Source of the DNA: JACKCR01 sp041390305
Lineage (GTDB): Bacteria > Eisenbacteria > RBG-16-71-46 > CAIMUX01
NCBI GenBank assembly: GCA_041390305.1
Contig: JAWKQE010000022.1
Span: forward strand, 37,220 to 101,219
DNA length: 64,000 bases
Reading direction: 5' to 3'
In this document: positions 63,057-64,000 of the stretch, piece after piece
Position numbering within the stretch: the first letter of the stretch is position 1
How the letters are laid out: every line of letters begins with the position of its first letter
The notes under the pieces: model-generated
The model's input: only the letters and a program-made list of their open reading frames with translations
The model's database searches: none
Told to the model about the DNA's origin: nothing
Made by a program: the position numbers and the translations under genes

Positions 63057-64000
63057 ATGAATCCACGCATGACCGCGCTCCTCGCCGGAGTGCTCCTCCT
63101 CCTCGGAGGGCTCGCCTTCTTCCTCGAACAGAGGAACGAGGAGGCGAAGGCTCCGTCCACCGACAAGCTGTTTCCTGAAGCAACGGCAGACGCCATCGAC
63201 GCGATCGACCTCGTGAAGCAGGGGATCGAGACGAAGATGGAGAAGCGGAACGGCACCTGGATCGTCCTCACCGAGAACGAGAAGGCGGCCGACCCCAAGG
63301 CCGTGGAGGAGCTCCTGGCCGACGTCGACAAGCTGACGAACTCGGACCTCGTCTCGACGAACAAGGCGAACCACGAGGTCTACGAGGTCGGCGACACCGG
63401 CGTCAACGTGACGTTCGCGAAGGATGGGAAGGATGTCGCCGAGTTCGTGGTCGGAAAGCCGGGCTCGGACTTCAACAGCTCCTACATCCGTCCCACCGAT
63501 GGCGACGACGTCTATCGGGTCCAGACCTACCTCCGCCTCAAGGTGGACCGCGGCGCGCGGGGCTGGCGGAACAAGACCCTGCTCGACGTGCCGCAGGAGG
63601 ACATCCTCGCCTTCAGCGCAACGTCGGGCGACACCGTGAACCGGTTCGAGCGCGATGGGGCCGGGTGGAAGGCCACGGTTCCCTTCGAGGGCAAGGTGAT
63701 CGAGCCCAAGGTCATGGACATCGTCATGAACAGCCTGGCCAAGATCACGGCGACCGGCTTCGCCGACACGATCGACGTGGCCACGGCGGGCCTCGAACCG
63801 CCGCAGCGCTACGTCACGGTCGAGACCGCGGACGGGAAGAAGCACGTCATCGTGATCGGAGACGAGAACCCGAGCCGTCAGACGTACACGCGCGTCGAGG
63901 GAGACGACCAGACGTATCTGGTCCCCGTTGGCCGCTGGAACACGATCTTCCGGAAGGCGTCGGAGATCGCGGTCCCCGATGATGAGACCGCCGGAGACTC
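63057..64000 (+). CDS. DUF4340 protein, 3' partial
   Basis: ATG 63057 with 'gaggagg' upstream, 17 bases after the GldG-like stop; the frame is open to the window end (314 codons). One N-terminal helix (MTALLAGVLLLLGGLAFFLE), then repeated beta-rich units ('IDLVKQGIETKMEKRNGTWI', 'EFVVGKPGSDFNSSYIRPTD', 'LLDVPQEDILAFSATSGDTV', 'VIVIGDENPSRQTYTRVEGD'), the DUF4340 pattern that regularly follows GldG-like genes. Probably a periplasmic partner of the transporter. The C-terminus is outside the window. Confidence 0.88.
   Translation, partial: MNPRMTALLAGVLLLLGGLAFFLEQRNEEAKAPSTDKLFPEATADAIDAIDLVKQGIETKMEKRNGTWIVLTENEKAADPKAVEELLADVDKLTNSDLVSTNKANHEVYEVGDTGVNVTFAKDGKDVAEFVVGKPGSDFNSSYIRPTDGDDVYRVQTYLRLKVDRGARGWRNKTLLDVPQEDILAFSATSGDTVNRFERDGAGWKATVPFEGKVIEPKVMDIVMNSLAKITATGFADTIDVATAGLEPPQRYVTVETADGKKHVIVIGDENPSRQTYTRVEGDDQTYLVPVGRWNTIFRKASEIAVPDDETAGD

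Overview
The window is about 64 kb of GC-rich, densely coded bacterial chromosome (roughly two-thirds G+C by eye). The cell is Gram-negative: there are outer-membrane beta-barrel and Wzi-like proteins, lipoboxes, a periplasmic TRAP binding protein with a TatT lipoprotein partner, and periplasmic chemoreceptor domains. A secreted peptidase with a C-terminal FlgD-like sorting domain, a gliding-type ABC set (GldA/GldF/GldG-like plus DUF4340) and the DUF2339/DUF3999 pair point by inference to the FCB assemblage or a nearby candidate phylum such as Eisenbacteria-type lineages. There is no 16S gene, CRISPR array, phage module or insertion sequence, so it looks like ordinary core and accessory chromosome, probably from a draft or metagenome assembly.

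Layout. 0-11.8 kb: the end of a BepA-type M48 peptidase, a 38-residue membrane peptide, a giant acyl-CoA-ligase/unknown/GNAT fusion, a secreted protein, a soluble PAS receptor, guaB and an outer-membrane protein. 11.9-17.9 kb: a housekeeping block of tRNA-Met, tilS, an hpt-like gene, ftsH, folP and cdaA. Here tilS, ftsH, folP and cdaA are riddled with one- and two-base indels that look technical, while the hpt-like gene is intact but has lost its PRPP-binding acids. 17.9-25.9 kb: a Wzi-like protein, an unknown cytosolic protein, a propeller lipoprotein, an NlpC/P60-like protein, and a two-gene operon of a vault/SPFH-like coiled-coil protein and an NrtR-type Nudix regulator with a promoter-embedded operator.

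26-39 kb: a GT-C glycosyltransferase, SpoVG with small secreted neighbours (two of them tandem paralogues), an internally deleted GNAT, a VOC protein, an SPFH pair, a chemoreceptor with a solitary periplasmic sensor protein, and a DprE1/DprE2-like epimerase pair with a DUF72 gene. 39-44 kb: a TPAT-type TRAP transporter operon (tatT-dctP-dctQ-dctM plus an unknown secreted protein). 44-52 kb: infA, a heterodimeric ABC exporter, a DUF985 cupin, an M28 peptidase and a small membrane protein.

52.5-55.9 kb holds the most unusual system: a soluble methyl-accepting chemotaxis-type signalling domain fused to a base-off cobalamin-binding domain, translationally coupled to a UroD/MtaA-family protein whose zinc ligands appear to be missing, followed by a low-molecular-weight phosphatase. 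This suggests a corrinoid-linked sensory module. 56-64 kb: DUF2339 and DUF3999 proteins, then the ABC/GldG/DUF4340 operon behind a strong promoter and a long, apparently structured leader. No CheA, CheW, CheR or CheB gene is present, so the three receptor-type proteins must signal through a core encoded elsewhere.
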